In this document: piece by piece, positions 7,385 through 15,332 of the stretch
How the letters are laid out: every line of letters starts with the position of its first letter
Numbering within the stretch: position 1 is the first letter of the stretch
NCBI GenBank assembly: GCA_052118065.1
Contig: JBQKHY010000021.1
Coordinates: forward strand, 1-43,652
From: Ruminococcoides sp052118065
Lineage (GTDB): Bacteria; Bacillota; Clostridia; Oscillospirales; Acutalibacteraceae
Reading direction: 5' to 3'
DNA: 43,652 nt
Program-made: the position numbers and the translations under genes
Notes under the pieces: generated by a model
Database searches by the model: none
Told to the model about the DNA's origin: nothing
The model's input: only the letters and a program-made list of their open reading frames with translations

Positions 7385-8437
7385 TTATAATAGCCTTTCA
7401 TCACCACTTATATTTCCATTACCGTCATACCAATCTAAAGTATTTTTACTTTTTGAGAATTCAGTAAGGAATGTTGTAACTTTAGGCTTTTTAGATTTGT
7501 TACTGTAATGAATATCTGGCCACAATCCATTTTGCAATTTTACTTTGCTTGTATCAACTTTTGAATTTTCCCCATCACGAACTTTACGAGCCACAATGAC
7601 AGTTCGAAAATCTTTATACTCATATGAGCAGGTAGATAATGTAATTAGTTCATCATTTTCATTTACTTTTACCGGACAATTTATTAGCGACCTTGCTTTA
7701 ACTTGATACACATAATTTAAAAATTCAGCTTTATTATAGAAATTACCAATTAAGTAATTGAATACTTTACCTTGTGAAGAGTCTGTGTTTGTTTTGAATA
7801 CTGATATAATTTTATATGTAGATACCTTTTTGTTACTCTTTGAGTATTTGAATGTTGGAGCTGATTTATAAAAACCTAAGTTACCACTATAAGTACCATA
7901 CTTCATTAACTGACCAAACATACTACCATCATTCATATGATGTGCATGAATTATAATATTTTTCGCATTTGCACCAGACCTATAATCAATAAAACAACTA
8001 CCATTGATGTTATAGTTTTTACGATAGTCCTTATTAAGGTAATATTGATTATTTTCATTATCACCTTTATGCAACATTACAGGATTATCAATTGTAGTGT
8101 GTGGTACTTTAAGCCATCCAACAATTTCTGAATTTACACTTTTAATTCCATTCCAATTTAATGATTGATTATTTCTTTGTACACTATTATTGGTATTACT
8201 ATTAATGTTCTTTTTACTACCATTCTGATTGTTATTTTTCTTACCACTACTTTTGTTATTGTTAACACTATCGGTAGTATTGGAATATGCTATATTTTTA
8301 ATTTGATTATTTTTACTTATTTCTCTTTCCGGTAAAACAAAATAAAATATTAGTAGTGCTGCTAAAGACAAAACTACTATTGATATTACGATTATTAAAA
8401 TTACCTTTTTTATTTTGTTACTATTTTTATTCATCAA
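7385..8437 (-). CDS. Class B sortase
   Basis: The protein has 350 residues. A basic N-terminus and one membrane helix (VILIIVISIVVLSLAALLIF) are followed by a low-complexity Asn/Lys linker. The sortase beta-barrel comes next: GWLKVPHTTIDNPVMLH, the catalytic His in IIIHAHHMNDGSMFGQL, the catalytic Cys in LITLSTCSYEYKDFRT, and the Arg in RTVIVARKV. The TLSTC-(S/T)YE pattern with insertion helices fits class B. Sortases join sorting-signal proteins to the wall or polymerise pili; no LPXTG-type substrate is seen in this window. It is the first gene of the transcript from the element-type promoter at 8459-8487 and precedes the GH25 gene by 100 bases. Confidence 0.9.
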   Translation of the reverse strand: MMNKNSNKIKKVILIIVISIVVLSLAALLIFYFVLPEREISKNNQIKNIAYSNTTDSVNNNKSSGKKNNNQNGSKKNINSNTNNSVQRNNQSLNWNGIKSVNSEIVGWLKVPHTTIDNPVMLHKGDNENNQYYLNKDYRKNYNINGSCFIDYRSGANAKNIIIHAHHMNDGSMFGQLMKYGTYSGNLGFYKSAPTFKYSKSNKKVSTYKIISVFKTNTDSSQGKVFNYLIGNFYNKAEFLNYVYQVKARSLINCPVKVNENDELITLSTCSYEYKDFRTVIVARKVRDGENSKVDTSKVKLQNGLWPDIHYSNKSKKPKVTTFLTEFSKSKNTLDWYDGNGNISGDERLL

Positions 8438-8458
8438 TCAATCATCCCCTTCTATATA

Positions 8459-8487
8459 TATAATGAATAAAATTTATAAAAAATAAA
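8459..8487 (-). promoter_or_regulatory. Element-type promoter of the sortase - GH25 transcript
   Basis: TTTATTT (8481-8487), exactly 15 bp, CATTATA (8459-8465), then TATATAGAAGG. Here the leader hairpin is missing and the start codon follows within 25 bases. This shows that the promoter motif is conserved independently of the leader and of a preceding terminator. Confidence 0.65.
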
Positions 8488-8501
8488 ACCTAAATAAAAA
8501 A

Positions 8502-8530
8502 TTGACAAAATTGCAAAAATATCTTATTCT
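8502..8530 (+). promoter_or_regulatory. Sigma70 promoter of the plus-strand AbrB-like gene
   Basis: TTGACA, 17 bp, TATTCT on the plus strand, divergent from the sortase promoter. TTGGAG lies 7 bases before the ATG at 8567. Confidence 0.75.
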
Positions 8531-8566
8531 TAATATATGAATAATTAAAAAATTGGAGTAATAAGA

Positions 8567-8893
8567 ATGTCAAGATTTATAAACAAAAATATGAAAGTAG
8601 TTCAGCTGATCTTCAATAGCAATCCAGCTTCTAAAACTGAATGTAAAGGTAACTACCGAGCAACAATACCGGTGAGATGGGCCAACGATTTAGGTGTTAC
8701 TAGAGATAACAAACAAGTTTTACTAATTAAGAAAAAAGATTGTATTATTATAAAGCCAGGAACAGATGAAGAAATTGATAGGTTTATTGAAAGTGAAATT
8801 GCAAATCAAACATATCAAGAACAATTATGCGTTCAACAATATTCAAATTACTTTAAGAAAACTAAGGCAGAATTATTTTCTGAATTATATTAA
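8567..8893 (+). CDS. AbrB-like DNA-binding protein
   Basis: This protein of 108 residues is the only convincing plus-strand gene of the element. Residues 20-65 show the AbrB/SpoVT swapped-hairpin pattern: KGNYRATIPVRWANDLGV, then NKQVLLIKKKDCIIIKPG. The C-terminal 40 residues are helical and charged. It starts at ATG 8567 behind TTGGAGTAATAAG. Such proteins are transition-state-type regulators or antitoxins. Its divergent position opposite the sortase/GH25 operon, with the two promoters about 15 bp apart, suggests it controls that operon and itself. This is inference from the layout. Confidence 0.75.
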   Translation: MSRFINKNMKVVQLIFNSNPASKTECKGNYRATIPVRWANDLGVTRDNKQVLLIKKKDCIIIKPGTDEEIDRFIESEIANQTYQEQLCVQQYSNYFKKTKAELFSELY

Positions 8894-8898
8894 CTACA

Positions 8899-8927
8899 AA
8901 AAGCGTACATCTAATGATGTACGCTTT
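8899..8927. terminator. Bidirectional terminator
   Basis: Perfect 11-bp stem AAAGCGTACAT/ATGTACGCTTT between two convergent genes (AbrB-like, plus; radical SAM, minus). T-rich sequence follows on the plus strand, and AAAGCG preceded by A-rich sequence gives U-rich RNA on the minus strand. Confidence 0.8.
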
Positions 8928-8961
8928 ATTTATATATTGCTATTTTATTATTCAATAAGGT

Positions 8962-10191
8962 TTATCCATAAAAATCGTAATATTTTTCAGCAACATTCGG
9001 TAATAGATTTTCAATTCTTTCCATTTCTCTCCAACCAACACCCTTTAAGCCAATCTGTTTTAAGTATTCTTGAACATTTCGTCCATATAATTTATATCCA
9101 TTTTGCCTCATATATCTGCATTGACAATATAATCTGAATGTAAAAGTTTTAAACATTGCTGGTTGATTACACCACGCCGCTATTGAAGCGTAAAACGATG
9201 AATAATTCGACTTATATACTTTTTCATATCTCATAATATATGGTTTTGCACCATATTTACTTAGGATATAAATTCGTTCAAACAAATCTTGAATATCATT
9301 ATGCCAAAACTTTTCATCATAAATGTTGTTTCTGTCATAACCACAAAATACATAAAATTTCAATCTGTTTCTAATATTAGGAGCTTCTTCTATAATTAGT
9401 TTTAACCTTGATATAATTACTTCTTTATCTGCAATATTATCAAATGCAAAAATATAATCTCCATCATATTTCCATTTAGACATTTCTTTTATTTTGTCTT
9501 TATTAAGTAGTCTTTCATCAAGTCCTTGTTTGAATTGAAATTTTTTGCCACTTTGTATTACAGGCAATATTAATTTCTTCCAATCAGGGTGGCTAAAAAA
9601 GTTATCATCTAAAAAACATATTTTAGGTCGTGACTCATCATAAAATTCATAAAAGTTACTTGCTACAACTGAATGTGTTGAATTTCTATTAACACAGAAA
9701 CTGCATTTTCTAAAGCATTTCCTTGTAAGGAAACCTATTGAATAATCTAAATAATATGTAAACTCTTTTCGTTTTTTACCACTACTAATTTTTGATTTAA
9801 CCCATTCATCATATAAATGGTAGTCTGGTTTAATGTGTTCAATTTCATATGGCAATGGAGGAGCTTTGTCATAATAAAAACCAGTGCCACCATATTCAAT
9901 ATTTTTAGATTTTAAAAATTCATTAGTAGAATACCAATTTTCAATATTTTCACAAGTTTTATTGGTTTTATCTTCTGGTTCACAAGGTATAACTGTATCT
10001 GTAAAAACCTTTGATATATAGACTTTATCAAAAACTTCTAGGTTTAAGTAATCGGTTTTCAATGTAACAATATCCCCAGCATCCTTGTGATAAGCAGATA
10101 ACTTCATACAACACAAATTTGGAAATCTATGCTTCTTATTATCAATAATATCTGCATCTATTATTGCAATGTTTTTATTGATGAAAATCAC
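8962..10191 (-). CDS. Radical SAM protein of the phage/plasmid type
   Basis: About 409 residues. The N-terminal part (IAIIDADI...HRFPNLCCMKLSAYHK, EVFDKVYISKVF) matches the cobalamin-binding-like domain seen in a radical SAM family carried by phages and plasmids. The middle carries the cluster-binding motif GFLTRKCFRKCSFCVNRN, giving Cys-x3-Cys-x2-Cys. The C-terminal half continues the TIM-barrel (ICFLDDNFFSHPDW, KQGLDERLLN). It should bind a 4Fe-4S cluster and cleave S-adenosylmethionine to make radicals; the substrate is unknown. The start is uncertain: the GTG at 10191 sits only one base after AAGGA. It follows the 10221-10931 gene by 29 bases and probably belongs to the transcript starting near 12,400. 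Confidence 0.8.
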   Translation of the reverse strand: MIFINKNIAIIDADIIDNKKHRFPNLCCMKLSAYHKDAGDIVTLKTDYLNLEVFDKVYISKVFTDTVIPCEPEDKTNKTCENIENWYSTNEFLKSKNIEYGGTGFYYDKAPPLPYEIEHIKPDYHLYDEWVKSKISSGKKRKEFTYYLDYSIGFLTRKCFRKCSFCVNRNSTHSVVASNFYEFYDESRPKICFLDDNFFSHPDWKKLILPVIQSGKKFQFKQGLDERLLNKDKIKEMSKWKYDGDYIFAFDNIADKEVIISRLKLIIEEAPNIRNRLKFYVFCGYDRNNIYDEKFWHNDIQDLFERIYILSKYGAKPYIMRYEKVYKSNYSSFYASIAAWCNQPAMFKTFTFRLYCQCRYMRQNGYKLYGRNVQEYLKQIGLKGVGWREMERIENLLPNVAEKYYDFYG

Positions 10192-10220
10192 TTCCTTGTT
10201 GTCGATTTTTATTTCATCTT

Positions 10221-10931
10221 TTAATTCTTTTTATATTTTTGATTTGACAACATAATAGTTTTGTCATCCACTACAGAATAATTAATGTTAATTACATTAT
10301 TAGTTGTTCCTTTATATTTAACAATAATTTTATTCTTAAACACATTATACTTACCATTAATAAGTATCTTATTGTCTTTAACAACACAAGAACCATCCTC
10401 ATTAAACTGATATGTTGAATTACCATTTACCCATTTGCCGATTAATTCTTTGGATACTTTGTAAGTTGCAAAATCATCAATATTGGTATTGACTTCATCA
10501 CTTTTAATGAAGTCAAACTCATACTTGCCTTGACTTAAAGACAATTCATACCCACTAAATACATTACCGGACAAAGAATACTTGTATTCCCCATTTAAGT
10601 AGTCTTCTAATTTAATTTCTACTTTGTTATTGTCCTTCATTTTATATTGACCGTTTACTGTTGTTGAACCAACTCTCAAAGATATTTTGTTATTGCCATC
10701 AAATGTGTATACACTATTTCCTTCATTTAAAGTCCAAGAACCTTCAATACTATAATTAAAAAACAAAAAATATACTAATACAATAAGCAAAAGTAGTATT
10801 GCGAAAGATATTGAAATAATAAAAATCTTATTATGTATAATATCTTGTACTTTACTTTGTTGAACTTGAGGTTTAACAACAACTTGTTTTTTTTGACTTT
10901 TTTTCTTTCGTGACTGCTTTTTCTTGCTCAT
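10221..10931 (-). CDS. Membrane-anchored protein with two lipocalin-like/DUF5640-type repeats
   Basis: 236 residues. The first 35 are strongly basic (KKKQSRKKKSQKKQ), followed by one membrane helix (IFIISISFAILLLLIVLVYF). The remainder would lie outside the cell and consists of two related beta-rich units. One is GSWTLNEGNSVYTFDGNNKI...VNGQYKMKDNNKV. The other is GKWVNGNSTYQFNEDGSCVV...INGKYNVFKNKI. This G-x-W...Y-x-F-x-x-x-G pattern is typical of DUF5640/lipocalin-like extracytoplasmic domains in Clostridia. The function is unknown. The small Cys-rich gene upstream ends one base before this start, so the two are translationally close. Confidence 0.65.
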   Translation of the reverse strand: MSKKKQSRKKKSQKKQVVVKPQVQQSKVQDIIHNKIFIISISFAILLLLIVLVYFLFFNYSIEGSWTLNEGNSVYTFDGNNKISLRVGSTTVNGQYKMKDNNKVEIKLEDYLNGEYKYSLSGNVFSGYELSLSQGKYEFDFIKSDEVNTNIDDFATYKVSKELIGKWVNGNSTYQFNEDGSCVVKDNKILINGKYNVFKNKIIVKYKGTTNNVININYSVVDDKTIMLSNQKYKKN

Positions 10932-10932
10932 A

Positions 10933-11103
10933 TTAATACCTGCTTTCCCAATTATTATGCTTTACAAAGCTTTCATAGTTTTCCAAAGTATCTTTTTTAT
11001 ACTTTCTAATTTTTTTTCGTTCTTCATTATCTTTTTTGTACTTTTCACAGTATTGATGACATCCAATTTTACGGTCTGTACAATCTTTACATGAATTACC
11101 CAT
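10933..11103 (-). CDS. Small Cys-rich protein (56 aa), phage/ICE type
   Basis: The sequence runs MGNSCKDCTDRKIGCHQYCE, then a lysine-rich helix (KYKKDNEERKKIRKYKK) and an aromatic end. The Cys-x2-Cys...Gly-Cys-His-x2-Cys-x2-Tyr arrangement matches a widespread small family on Firmicutes phages and conjugative elements, proposed to bind zinc. The start at 11103 has GGCGAATAATT before it, directly after the stop of the DUF2325 gene (2-bp gap). It is in the middle of a four-gene run (DUF2325, this gene, membrane protein, radical SAM). Its role is unknown. Confidence 0.75.
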   Translation of the reverse strand: MGNSCKDCTDRKIGCHQYCEKYKKDNEERKKIRKYKKDTLENYESFVKHNNWESRY

Positions 11104-11105
11104 AA

Positions 11106-12350
11106 TTATTCGCCTTTCTGAACCAATACCAATTCCATTGTATCTTTGATTTTATCTATATTAGAATAAGGACAATAGCACAATGGTATGTTATTCCTTT
11201 TACATTGATTCTTAATTGGATAATAATTAGAATGAGATACTTTATTAATAAAAATAATAACTGCATCAATTTTATATTCGGATAAATTTATATTACCCAT
11301 AGTAGTAATAGAGTTAGGAAATACCTTTTTAATGCTGTTGCCAAAAGTAACATCTTTACCAATCAAGAATAAATATCTTCCATTCTTATTTAATTTCAAA
11401 GTTTTCTTATTTTTATTGGCACATAGTTTCTTTTGTTCGTTAATCTGTTTTGTATTTTCAACAACAAGATTTGAATACTTTTCGTTGAGTGCATCATATT
11501 TTGATTTAAGTTTTTTATTCTGCCTTTCAAGTTCAAGGTTTTTCTGCTGTAAATTTTCGTATTTTTGTAATAACTTCTGATACTCTTCCTCAGTAGTTGT
11601 GTTCTTCTCTGACAATATTGCATTTTCCAATGACTCTATTTTGCCATTTTGACTTTTGCTAACATCAACTAATTGGGCAAAATTATTTCCAAACTTTTCG
11701 AGGATGTTATAAATTTTACTCAACTCATTTAATTCAATTTTCCTTGCCATATCATTATTACATACACTGTAGTTATAATAATACAATCGTTCAAATGAAT
11801 AAATCGAGTTATTAATAATTGTTTGAAATTCAGAAAGTATTGTTACACTATCTTCTGGTAATGACAAGAAGTAATTATCATTATCAATCTTATTATTATA
11901 TGAATACTGCTGTACATGAATAATAGCTTGTTTCATAATTTCAAAGTTGATTACGCTATTAATATTATCACTACACAATAATGATATAATATTATCACTA
12001 ACTGTTTCCGGTGTATCATCAGTTACTTTTGGTAAACTATGTGGTATCGCATTTACCAATTTCAATGGTTGTACTAAATCGCAAAAATCATTATGGCAAA
12101 ACTTGTATGTTGAGTACAATTCATCATTACCGTCATATAAATAAAAAGCTATATACTGTCTAATATAATCTGCTAAAGTATCATTTTTAATATCATTTTC
12201 GCTATCATCTAAGTTGAATTTTGAGTTCATATAATCTTTAATCACTTTTTGATATTTTTTAATGTACCTTTGAAACCTACTAGATGATATAAAATCAATA
12301 TTATTATATACTGAAGATAAATTTAGCATTTCATCAAAATTTCTTTCCAT
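11106..12350 (-). CDS. Coiled-coil protein with C-terminal DUF2325-like domain
   Basis: 414 residues. Residues about 1-220 are helical with no known motif. Residues about 225-310 form a long coiled coil (QKLLQKYENLQQKNLELERQ and following). The last 90 residues match DUF2325: GRYLFLIGKDVTFGNSIKKV, IDAVIIFINKVSHSNYYPIK and NNIPLCYCPYSNIDKI. The hallmark VSH after a hydrophobic strand and the late PLCYC strand give a Rossmann-like fold. DUF2325 proteins are common on mobile elements and have no established function. The promoter at 12380-12408 carries the GTAGTACC core. It heads the four-gene transcript running down to the radical SAM gene. Confidence 0.7.
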   Translation of the reverse strand: MERNFDEMLNLSSVYNNIDFISSSRFQRYIKKYQKVIKDYMNSKFNLDDSENDIKNDTLADYIRQYIAFYLYDGNDELYSTYKFCHNDFCDLVQPLKLVNAIPHSLPKVTDDTPETVSDNIISLLCSDNINSVINFEIMKQAIIHVQQYSYNNKIDNDNYFLSLPEDSVTILSEFQTIINNSIYSFERLYYYNYSVCNNDMARKIELNELSKIYNILEKFGNNFAQLVDVSKSQNGKIESLENAILSEKNTTTEEEYQKLLQKYENLQQKNLELERQNKKLKSKYDALNEKYSNLVVENTKQINEQKKLCANKNKKTLKLNKNGRYLFLIGKDVTFGNSIKKVFPNSITTMGNINLSEYKIDAVIIFINKVSHSNYYPIKNQCKRNNIPLCYCPYSNIDKIKDTMELVLVQKGE

Positions 12351-12379
12351 TTTTTTACTCCTTTAATTATTATACTTAT

Positions 12380-12408
12380 ATTATATAATAGTAGTACCTA
12401 TTTTTCAA
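12380..12408 (-). promoter_or_regulatory. Sigma70 promoter with GGTACTAC core
   Basis: Minus strand: TTGAAA, 17-bp spacer AATAGGTACTACTATTA, TATAAT. The core shares the eleven bases TAGGTACTACT with the promoter at 4791-4819. Confidence 0.8.
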
Positions 12409-12429
12409 TGTTTTTACATTATTATATAT

Positions 12430-12458
12430 AAAAAAGGTTTGACCTTAGCCAAACCTTT
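12430..12458 (-). terminator. Terminator after the DUF1281-like gene
   Basis: AAAGGTTTG / CAAACCTTT stem followed by TTTATATAT on the minus strand. Confidence 0.8.
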
Positions 12459-12475
12459 AATATAATAATAAATCA

Positions 12476-12967
12476 CTAAATAATATTCTTTTTTATTTTA
12501 TTGATTTCTTTATTGGATAAATTATAAATATCTTTAATAATTAATAATTTATCAACATCATTCAATTCTACATTTAATTCATCATTATTAAATTTACCTA
12601 TATTGTTATAGGTATTATTGGACCATATACCTTCAATGTTCATACACCTATTATTGCATAAATGTATTAATTTTTGGAGGAATGATACAGGTACATTCCG
12701 AACAGTATCAAGTTCACAAATAGCAACCTGCTTATTGCCATTACCAACTGTCTTAATCTTTATACTACTACTTACAGCAGTAGTATAACATCCCCAGTTA
12801 TGGTTACACCATATACTCTCATTACCTCTTAACTTCACCATTTCCGGAACAGGTGAGAATTTATTAAAATCAATATCTTGTTCTTCTGATTTTAAACAGT
12901 ATATGATATAACTAATATCATTTTTTAAACCAGATATATTAAATTTGGTTTTAACTATATCTTTCAT
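12476..12967 (-). CDS. Api92/DUF1281-like phage-type protein
   Basis: 163 residues. The segment YIIYCLKSEEQDIDFNKFSP-VPEMV followed by NHNWGCYTTAV resembles the DUF1281/api92 pattern: residues leading to 'idFnkiiPmPe' and then a 'WGt...a' strand. This family has a ferredoxin-like fold and is found in phages and plasmids. The C-terminal half (ELDTVRNVPVSFLQKLIHLC, EGIWSNNTY) also fits the family, in which a Trp-rich strand follows. Function is unknown. It follows the LRR gene by 22 bases and shares its transcript from the promoter at 14148-14176, ending at the terminator at 12430. Confidence 0.55.
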   Translation of the reverse strand: MKDIVKTKFNISGLKNDISYIIYCLKSEEQDIDFNKFSPVPEMVKLRGNESIWCNHNWGCYTTAVSSSIKIKTVGNGNKQVAICELDTVRNVPVSFLQKLIHLCNNRCMNIEGIWSNNTYNNIGKFNNDELNVELNDVDKLLIIKDIYNLSNKEINKIKKNII

Positions 12968-12989
12968 TTTATATTTCCTTTCTTTAATT

Positions 12990-14024
12990 TTAATCTTCTA
13001 ATAATAAATATCGACCAGATGATAATTCTCTGACCTCACTATTTTCTAATATTTCTTGATAAATTTCTTCAATATCAATAAAATTGTATATTTCTCTTGA
13101 TAATGAATTTATTTTATCTTTACTTACACCATAGGATACAAGCAAATTTAGGAAATATCTCATTGATATATCCTCTATTGCATTGCCAATAAAAATAGGT
13201 GCTTTTGTTAAATGCAATGTATCAATTTCATTATATTCATTGAATGATGTACCGTTATTGATACAAAAAGCAAATGGTTCACTTTTAATATCAATTTGTT
13301 GATTGTTAATATAATAGTGGATGTTATATCCATCATATAATTTTTTCATTTCGTCTACGAAGAAACAATCCATTGGTGCATCAGCATTGAGTATTACATT
13401 TACATTATCATCTTGTAATGATACCGTTGCAATTGCAACTTTTTGTAAATTTGCCATAGTACCAATAATGGTATCATTGACCTTAGTTATTAATAAATAA
13501 ACTTTATTCTTAATAACATTATAGTTATCATTTTCAGTCTTTACTTTACCATTTAATTTAGTGTTCACAGACAGAGACTTTATATATGAATTTTTTAAAT
13601 ATGTTGTACCGTATACAACTAAATCATCTGGCAATTCCTTAATATGTGAATTAAGCAATGACAGATCGCCTAAAACTGTTAATCCTTTAGGTAGACTTTC
13701 AATCAGTGTATTATTCAAATTTAAATTACCATAAACCGTTAAGTTGTCCGGTAAACTTTCAATACTAGAGTCTTCTAGTATAATATCACCATTCAGTTTT
13801 GCATCATCTGGAATACTTTTAATTTTGGTATTCCAGAATTCTGCGTTACCACCAACAACCAAGTTCTTTGGTAATTTAGTTATGCAAGAAGAGTCTAAAA
13901 CTAAATCACCTTTAACAATTAGATTATCCGGTAATTCTGTAAAATCTGTTTCACTCATAACGAGTGAACTATCAAGACAATTTTTCATCATATCTTTAGC
14001 TTCTTTGATTGTTAATTCTTTCAT
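12990..14024 (-). CDS. 20-residue leucine-rich-repeat protein, paralogue 1
   Basis: 344 residues. Residues about 25-165 are seven to eight units of a 20-residue repeat, of which SLPDNLTVYGNLNLNNTLIE is typical: LPxxLxVxGxLxLxxTxI. These should stack into a solenoid with one short strand per turn. The C-terminal half (residues 170-344) is a separate alpha/beta domain without a known motif (VNVILNADAPMDCFFVDEMK). A second protein at 22389-23426 has the same N-terminal start (MKELTIKEAKDMM versus MRKLELDEVKELM) and repeat, but a different C-terminus. These are cytoplasmic proteins, with no signal peptide; their partner is unknown. The start follows AAAAGGAGCAATTAAA. Confidence 0.75.
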   Translation of the reverse strand: MKELTIKEAKDMMKNCLDSSLVMSETDFTELPDNLIVKGDLVLDSSCITKLPKNLVVGGNAEFWNTKIKSIPDDAKLNGDIILEDSSIESLPDNLTVYGNLNLNNTLIESLPKGLTVLGDLSLLNSHIKELPDDLVVYGTTYLKNSYIKSLSVNTKLNGKVKTENDNYNVIKNKVYLLITKVNDTIIGTMANLQKVAIATVSLQDDNVNVILNADAPMDCFFVDEMKKLYDGYNIHYYINNQQIDIKSEPFAFCINNGTSFNEYNEIDTLHLTKAPIFIGNAIEDISMRYFLNLLVSYGVSKDKINSLSREIYNFIDIEEIYQEILENSEVRELSSGRYLLLED

Positions 14025-14098
14025 TTTAATTGCTCCTTTTAAGCATATTTTTAGAGTTTTATTTTGACTTTTTGAGTTTCCTTTCGAACCATTAAAGT

Positions 14099-14176
14099 AA
14101 TTTATTTTTTCAAAGCTCCCAAAAAAACAAAAAATAAATTCTAGTAATATAGTGAATTATTATTAACTTAAATAAA
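14099..14176 (-). promoter_or_regulatory. Element-type promoter and leader hairpin of LRR gene 1
   Basis: TTTATTT (14170-14176), 15 bp, CACTATA (14148-14154). Leader hairpin arms AATTTATTTTTT (14129-14140) and AAAAAATAAATT (14099-14110) make a perfect 12-bp stem with GGGAGCTTT in the loop. AAACTC follows downstream. Confidence 0.75.
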
Positions 14177-14179
14177 AAA

Positions 14180-14206
14180 AGAAAGCCTACATTAAGTAGA
14201 CTTTCT
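14180..14206 (-). terminator. Terminator of the DnaD-like gene
   Basis: AGAAAGTCTAC / GTAGGCTTTCT stem (G-U tolerant) followed by TTTTTTATTT on the minus strand. The end of the T-run is the upstream box of the next promoter. Confidence 0.8.
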
Positions 14207-14218
14207 AGAACAAATAAA

Positions 14219-15169
14219 CTAATCAAACATACTATAATTTTCATAACTATCAATATCATATGATATTTGTTCGCTTTTTTTATCATTATTTTTATTTGAT
14301 TCATACTTATTCAATTCTTGTAAATTGCAGATATTATGGTTATACCAGTTATTAAGTATTCCATTGGTATAAGCTAAATTAAACTTCATTTTTTGGTTTA
14401 CACATCTTTCATATGCTTCTTTAATCATTTCATTTGTAAATTTCCATTCATTTATCCAACGATTTGCATTTTCCTGTTGTGCTTTTGTCGGATAGCCATA
14501 ACTATTGATTCCACATATTCTAGCTACTTTGTTCCAATTATCATTATAGGAATTAAGTTCAGCTATTCTGTCATTGGCTCTTTCAATTGTTGTAATATCG
14601 TTATTGGCCCAGTCAATAGCTATTTTTTCTATGTATTTCATGTTTGTCTTACCAATTGATTGACAATAATATACAAGCATTGCTATAACACTACAAGGTA
14701 AACCATCTGTTTCATGTAACATTACTAATGTTGCAATATCACCACTAGATAACGGCCTACTAAAGGTACTTTCAACAGTTTCTAACAATTGCGATAGTTC
14801 TTCATCATCACCTAATCTTTGTGCAATAAATAATGGATCCGGCTTTTGCTGCCTTGACATTATATATTTTCTTTTAGTTTTATTTTTTTCTGTGCTATTA
14901 ATTTTTGCAGATGACTTTTGTGGTAAGTTATAAGAGTTGGAAAGTACTCCTCTTTTTACCCAGAACTCTAATGCATTAATAACTTCTTCTTTTGTAATTT
15001 GTAATTTATCACTTATAATTTCTTCATTTAATGTTTCATTATTATATCTTAATATGAATAATATAACTTTAAGTTGTTCACTAGTTGCATCTACTATATC
15101 GTGGTCAACAATACATGAAGGAACAGGGAAAATAGTACCCCACTTTCCTAAATTTAATTCTATTAACAT
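14219..15169 (-). CDS. DnaD-like primosome/replication protein
   Basis: 316 residues. The N-terminal ~90 residues read as a winged helix (ATSEQLKVILFILRYNNETL, LQITKEEVINALEFWVKRGV), as in DnaD. A linker follows. Residues about 115-300 fit a DnaB/DnaD C-terminal domain: LSQLLETVESTFSRPLSSGD...LVMLHETDGLPCSVIAMLVY, then KIAIDWANNDITTIERA, and the motif WNKVARICGIN...WINEWKFTNEMIKEAYER. DnaD family proteins help open the origin and load the helicase, and plasmids and phages often carry their own. It has a sigma70 promoter of its own at 15222-15250, not the element-type one, so it may be expressed earlier or constitutively. Confidence 0.75.
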   Translation of the reverse strand: MLIELNLGKWGTIFPVPSCIVDHDIVDATSEQLKVILFILRYNNETLNEEIISDKLQITKEEVINALEFWVKRGVLSNSYNLPQKSSAKINSTEKNKTKRKYIMSRQQKPDPLFIAQRLGDDEELSQLLETVESTFSRPLSSGDIATLVMLHETDGLPCSVIAMLVYYCQSIGKTNMKYIEKIAIDWANNDITTIERANDRIAELNSYNDNWNKVARICGINSYGYPTKAQQENANRWINEWKFTNEMIKEAYERCVNQKMKFNLAYTNGILNNWYNHNICNLQELNKYESNKNNDKKSEQISYDIDSYENYSMFD

Positions 15170-15221
15170 ATGCTCAATTACCTCTTTTTAATAATTCATT
15201 CAAGTTATTTATCTTATCTTT

Positions 15222-15250
15222 ATTATATATCATTCATTATAGTCACTCAA
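15222..15250 (-). promoter_or_regulatory. Sigma70 promoter of the DnaD-like gene with palindromic operator
   Basis: TTGAGT, 17 bp, TATAAT. The palindrome ATAGTCATTGAGTGACTAT overlaps the -35 box, the expected position for a repressor site. Confidence 0.65.
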
Positions 15251-15288
15251 TGACTATATAAATTTATATATAAATTAGGAAACAAAAA

Positions 15289-15313
15289 GAAAGCCTACAT
15301 AAGTAGACTTTCT
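15289..15313 (-). terminator. Terminator of the 15333-15893 gene
   Basis: AGAAAGTCTAC / GTAGGCTTTCT stem followed by TTTTGTTTCC on the minus strand. Confidence 0.75.
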
Positions 15314-15332
15314 TCCTTAATAAATAATCTAC

